This document shows, piece after piece, positions 46,673-47,163 of a stretch of 47,163 nt of DNA (the stretch's first letter is position 1; each line of letters opens with the position of its first letter). Location: positions 1 through 47,163 of the forward strand of contig JAFUTW010000028.1 in the NCBI GenBank assembly GCA_017484085.1, given 5' to 3'. The stretch comes from Clostridia bacterium. Lineage in GTDB: Bacteria > Bacillota > Clostridia > Christensenellales > Aristaeellaceae. A program made the position numbers and the translations under genes. A model generated the notes under the pieces. The model was not told where the DNA came from and made no database searches. It worked only from the letters and a program-made list of their open reading frames with translations.

Positions 46673-47092
46673 ATGAAGCCATTAGACAATCGGACAATGG
46701 GTGTTCGATTTGAAGCGGAACTGTGTGACCTGTTTGCACAGCACGGGTGGTGGGCGCATGATATGGCGCAAAACCAGACCGGGCAACCCGCAGACGTGAT
46801 AGCGGTAAGGAATAACGTAGCGGTTCTTATTGACTGCAAGGTATGTTCTAATAACCGTTTTCCTCTTTCCCGTATCGAAGGGAACCAGGAAGGGGCTATG
46901 ACGATGTGGGAAACCAGAGGAAACGCTTATTGCTATTTTGCAATGAAGCTGACTGACGGTTCAATCTACATGGTGCATTACGATGACCTGTGTATGCGGC
47001 AGTTGCACAACGAAGGGACTATCACCGAAAAAGAGTTCCCCGCCTATCCTACCTTTGAGCAGTGGATTGAGAACATGGAGGATATGTTGTGA
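46673..47092 (+). CDS. Holliday-junction-resolvase-like PD-(D/E)XK nuclease
   Basis: 139 residues from ATG at 46673, behind GGAGGTAGGTG. 'NRTMGVRFEAELCDLFAQHGWWAHDMAQNQTGQPADVIAVRNNVAVLIDCKVCSNNRFPLSRIEGNQ' shows the Hjc/RecU-like pattern: Glu in the first helix, the catalytic Asp in 'QPADVIAV' and Asp-x-Lys in 'LIDCKV'. Phages use such enzymes for processing replication or recombination intermediates. Overlaps the following start by 1 base. Confidence 0.8.
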   Translation: MKPLDNRTMGVRFEAELCDLFAQHGWWAHDMAQNQTGQPADVIAVRNNVAVLIDCKVCSNNRFPLSRIEGNQEGAMTMWETRGNAYCYFAMKLTDGSIYMVHYDDLCMRQLHNEGTITEKEFPAYPTFEQWIENMEDML

Positions 47093-47163
47093 TGTTCATA
47101 GAGATAGGAAGTCAACTGAAAATCACCAATCCGTCCCCTGCGCTTATGGTGTGGTGCAAAGAG
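47092..47163 (+). CDS. phage helicase, 5' end only
   Basis: 24 codons before the window ends. 'MFIEIGSQLKITNPSPALMVWCKE' resembles the start of the DEAD/SNF2-type helicases that follow resolvase-like genes in Bacillota phages ('...NPSP.L..WC..'). ATG overlaps the previous stop. Only the start is visible, so the assignment is tentative. Confidence 0.45.
   Translation, partial: MFIEIGSQLKITNPSPALMVWCKE

Larger units (their letters stand above)
43600..47163. mobile_element. serine-recombinase prophage or integrative element, left end
   Basis: Starts inside the flavodoxin gene and continues past the window. Contains a large serine recombinase, a repressor with two operators, and an early phage region (HNH-type protein, small ORF, resolvase-like nuclease, helicase start). 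It is less GC-rich than the host genes. Confidence 0.85.

Overview
The window looks like chromosomal DNA of a GC-rich Clostridia-type Bacillota, probably a gut anaerobe of the Christensenellales/Oscillospirales kind. This is inferred from gene content (HPr-like protein next to a DUF4364 protein, RqcP, an IspD-IspF fusion, SpoIIE/RsbW/RsbV-type regulators), from AGGAGG ribosome binding sites and from sigma-A promoters with 17-base spacers. No 16S or marker set is present, so the assignment is loose.

Layout. 1-6.24 kb is a patchwork of acquired DNA: the 3' end of a radical-SAM gene, a sigma-like remnant typical of conjugative elements, an AT-rich phospholipase-D-fold gene, a deoxyribosyltransferase-like gene, a 5'-truncated hsdM with an intact hsdS, and two tandem copies of a small hydrophobic toxin module with a convergent antisense promoter. 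6.3-15.9 kb is a compact phage morphogenesis cassette (TerS, TerL, portal, scaffold, capsid, Dit-like, Tal-like, BppU-like, NlpC/P60, XhlA-like, holin). It has no recognisable tail tube, tape measure, integrase, repressor or replication gene. 15.9-22.1 kb is core chromosome: an exported SH3 protein (minus strand), then HPr-like, DUF4364, a polytopic membrane protein, RqcP, IspDF, a membrane-anchored Mrr-type nuclease and tRNA-Val(GAC).

22.5-31 kb holds a divergent partner-switching locus. Two tandem SpoIIE-type membrane phosphatases lie on the minus strand. On the plus strand are an RsbW-like kinase, an RsbV-like STAS protein, a STAS-phosphotransferase fusion, a PHP phosphoesterase and a MATE transporter fused to an RsbW-like ATPase domain. 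No sigma factor gene is present, so the output may be something other than transcription. 31-40.2 kb carries a hypothetical protein, a GH4 glycosidase, a VWA protein, an MBOAT acyltransferase with its SGNH-type partner, a small lipoprotein behind a consensus promoter and leader, a DUF4234-like protein, a macro-domain protein and an ADP-ribosylglycohydrolase. 40.2-42.2 kb is a GT-C-like membrane protein gene bounded by 51-bp near-perfect direct repeats. A LysR regulator and a flavodoxin gene follow; the flavodoxin gene is cut in mid-frame by a serine-recombinase prophage whose early region (repressor, operators, HNH-type protein, small ORF, resolvase-like nuclease, start of a helicase) runs off the right end.

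Points most worth attention: the sigma-less partner-switching locus; a recurrent pattern of genes with good Shine-Dalgarno sequences whose only sensible starts are ATC or ACG; the duplicated toxin/antisense module; the tail-less phage cassette; and the repeat-flanked glycosyltransferase-like insertion.
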